Shown here: piece after piece, positions 24,579 to 64,000 of the stretch
Layout: each line of letters starts with the position of its first letter
Numbering within the stretch: position 1 is the stretch's first letter
Source of the DNA: Dromiciops gliroides
Taxonomy: Eukaryota > Chordata > Mammalia > Microbiotheria > Microbiotheriidae
Length of the DNA: 64,000 nucleotides
Reading direction: 5' to 3'
NCBI RefSeq assembly: GCF_019393635.1
Contig: NC_057863.1
Location: 638,686,306-638,750,305 of the forward strand
Notes under the pieces: model-generated
The model's database searches: none
The model's input: the letters and a program-made list of their open reading frames with translations, nothing else
What the model was told of the DNA's origin: nothing
Position numbers and translations under genes: made by a program

Positions 24579-24652
24579 GTGCATAAGTGTGCGTGTGTGT
24601 ATATTGTATGTGGGTCTGTATGTATATATTGTATGTGTGTGTGTGTCTGCTT
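24541..24652 (-). repeat. CA-rich repeat at the start of the GABRD 3' UTR
   Basis: On the transcript strand, the 110 bases after the stop codon are a CA-rich tract with ACAT interruptions, ending in an uninterrupted (CA)n of about 15 units (24543-24573). CA repeats in mRNA are known binding sites for hnRNP L. Confidence 0.85.
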
Positions 24653-63714
<39,062 letters not shown>

Positions 63715-64000
63715 CTCGCTCCTGGAATTAGGCGGCTGTGAGCAGGGGCGGGAGGCACGGGGGCGGCAGGTGAGCCGAGCCCATGGCTGCGAGGAAAGTG
63801 AGCTCTCCGGAGGCGGAAAGCAGCGGCAAGGAGGGAAGGAAAGGAGGGAGGGGAGCTGGGGCTCGCGGGCCCGCCCCCATGCCCGCCCCGCGCTGCCCCA
63901 CTTGCCTGTCTCCTTGGCTCCAAGGGCAAGGGCGCAACCAGCCCTGCCCATTCCTCCGCCCCTCCCTGCCCCGTCCCGCCCCCGACGCTTTTCTCAGTTT

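Larger units (their letters stand above)
1..24652. other. intergenic region downstream of GABRD
   Basis: No exon-like reading frame was recognised on either strand. Besides the repeats listed separately, old MIR-type SINE relics are visible around 3540-3715, 3960-4150 and 4160-4402 (plus), 6330-6470 (minus), 12430-12600 (plus), 21600-21880 (minus), and 21905-22150, 22440-22600 and 22612-22760 (plus). L2-type 3' ends lie near 5600-5690 and 9610-9750. The stretches 760-2180, 8050-8980, 9760-10360, 11450-12240 and 23290-24180 show no clear repeat or gene to me. The human downstream neighbour PRKCZ is not seen. Confidence 0.6.

Overview
This window is mammalian nuclear DNA, most likely from a marsupial. 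It holds one recognisable protein-coding gene, the GABA-A receptor delta subunit (GABRD), on the minus strand. All nine coding exons are present, from the start codon at 63714 down to the stop codon at 24653. Every inferred splice site is GT-AG, and the exons join in frame to 1359 bases (452 codons plus stop), the same length I recall for human GABRD. The marsupial assignment rests on dozens of copies of a short tRNA-derived CORE-SINE (WSINE1/MAR1-like), HAL1-like half-LINEs and many L2/MIR relics. I cannot name the species.

Layout: 1-24652 is downstream intergenic DNA plus the GABRD 3' UTR and holds only repeats. It includes a long CTT/GAA triplet tract (388-617), a TAGGGC-like hexamer tract (12.26-12.38 kb), a GATA array split by two solo LTRs (16.3-18.0 kb) and a roughly 2.1-kb HAL1-like element broken by three SINEs (19.4-21.5 kb). 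24653-45938 carries GABRD exons 9 to 2 with introns of 0.9-5.2 kb. 45939-63646 is the 17.7-kb first intron, containing an L2 LINE into which a mariner-type MITE was inserted, which in turn received a SINE. 63647-64000 holds the signal-peptide exon and part of a GC-rich, CpG-rich promoter region that probably runs past the window end.

Function: the encoded subunit belongs to the Cys-loop ligand-gated anion channels. Delta-containing GABA-A receptors are extrasynaptic and carry tonic, neurosteroid-sensitive inhibition in neurons (established knowledge of the family). No second gene, tRNA, rRNA or CRISPR array was found. In human the downstream neighbour is PRKCZ, but I see no PRKCZ exon within the 24 kb available here.

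I found no evidence of a previously undescribed gene system. The most interesting features are the nested insertions with exact target-site duplications, microsatellites that grew out of SINE tails, the two LTRs inside one GATA array, and a few repeat-free blocks that could be regulatory elements.
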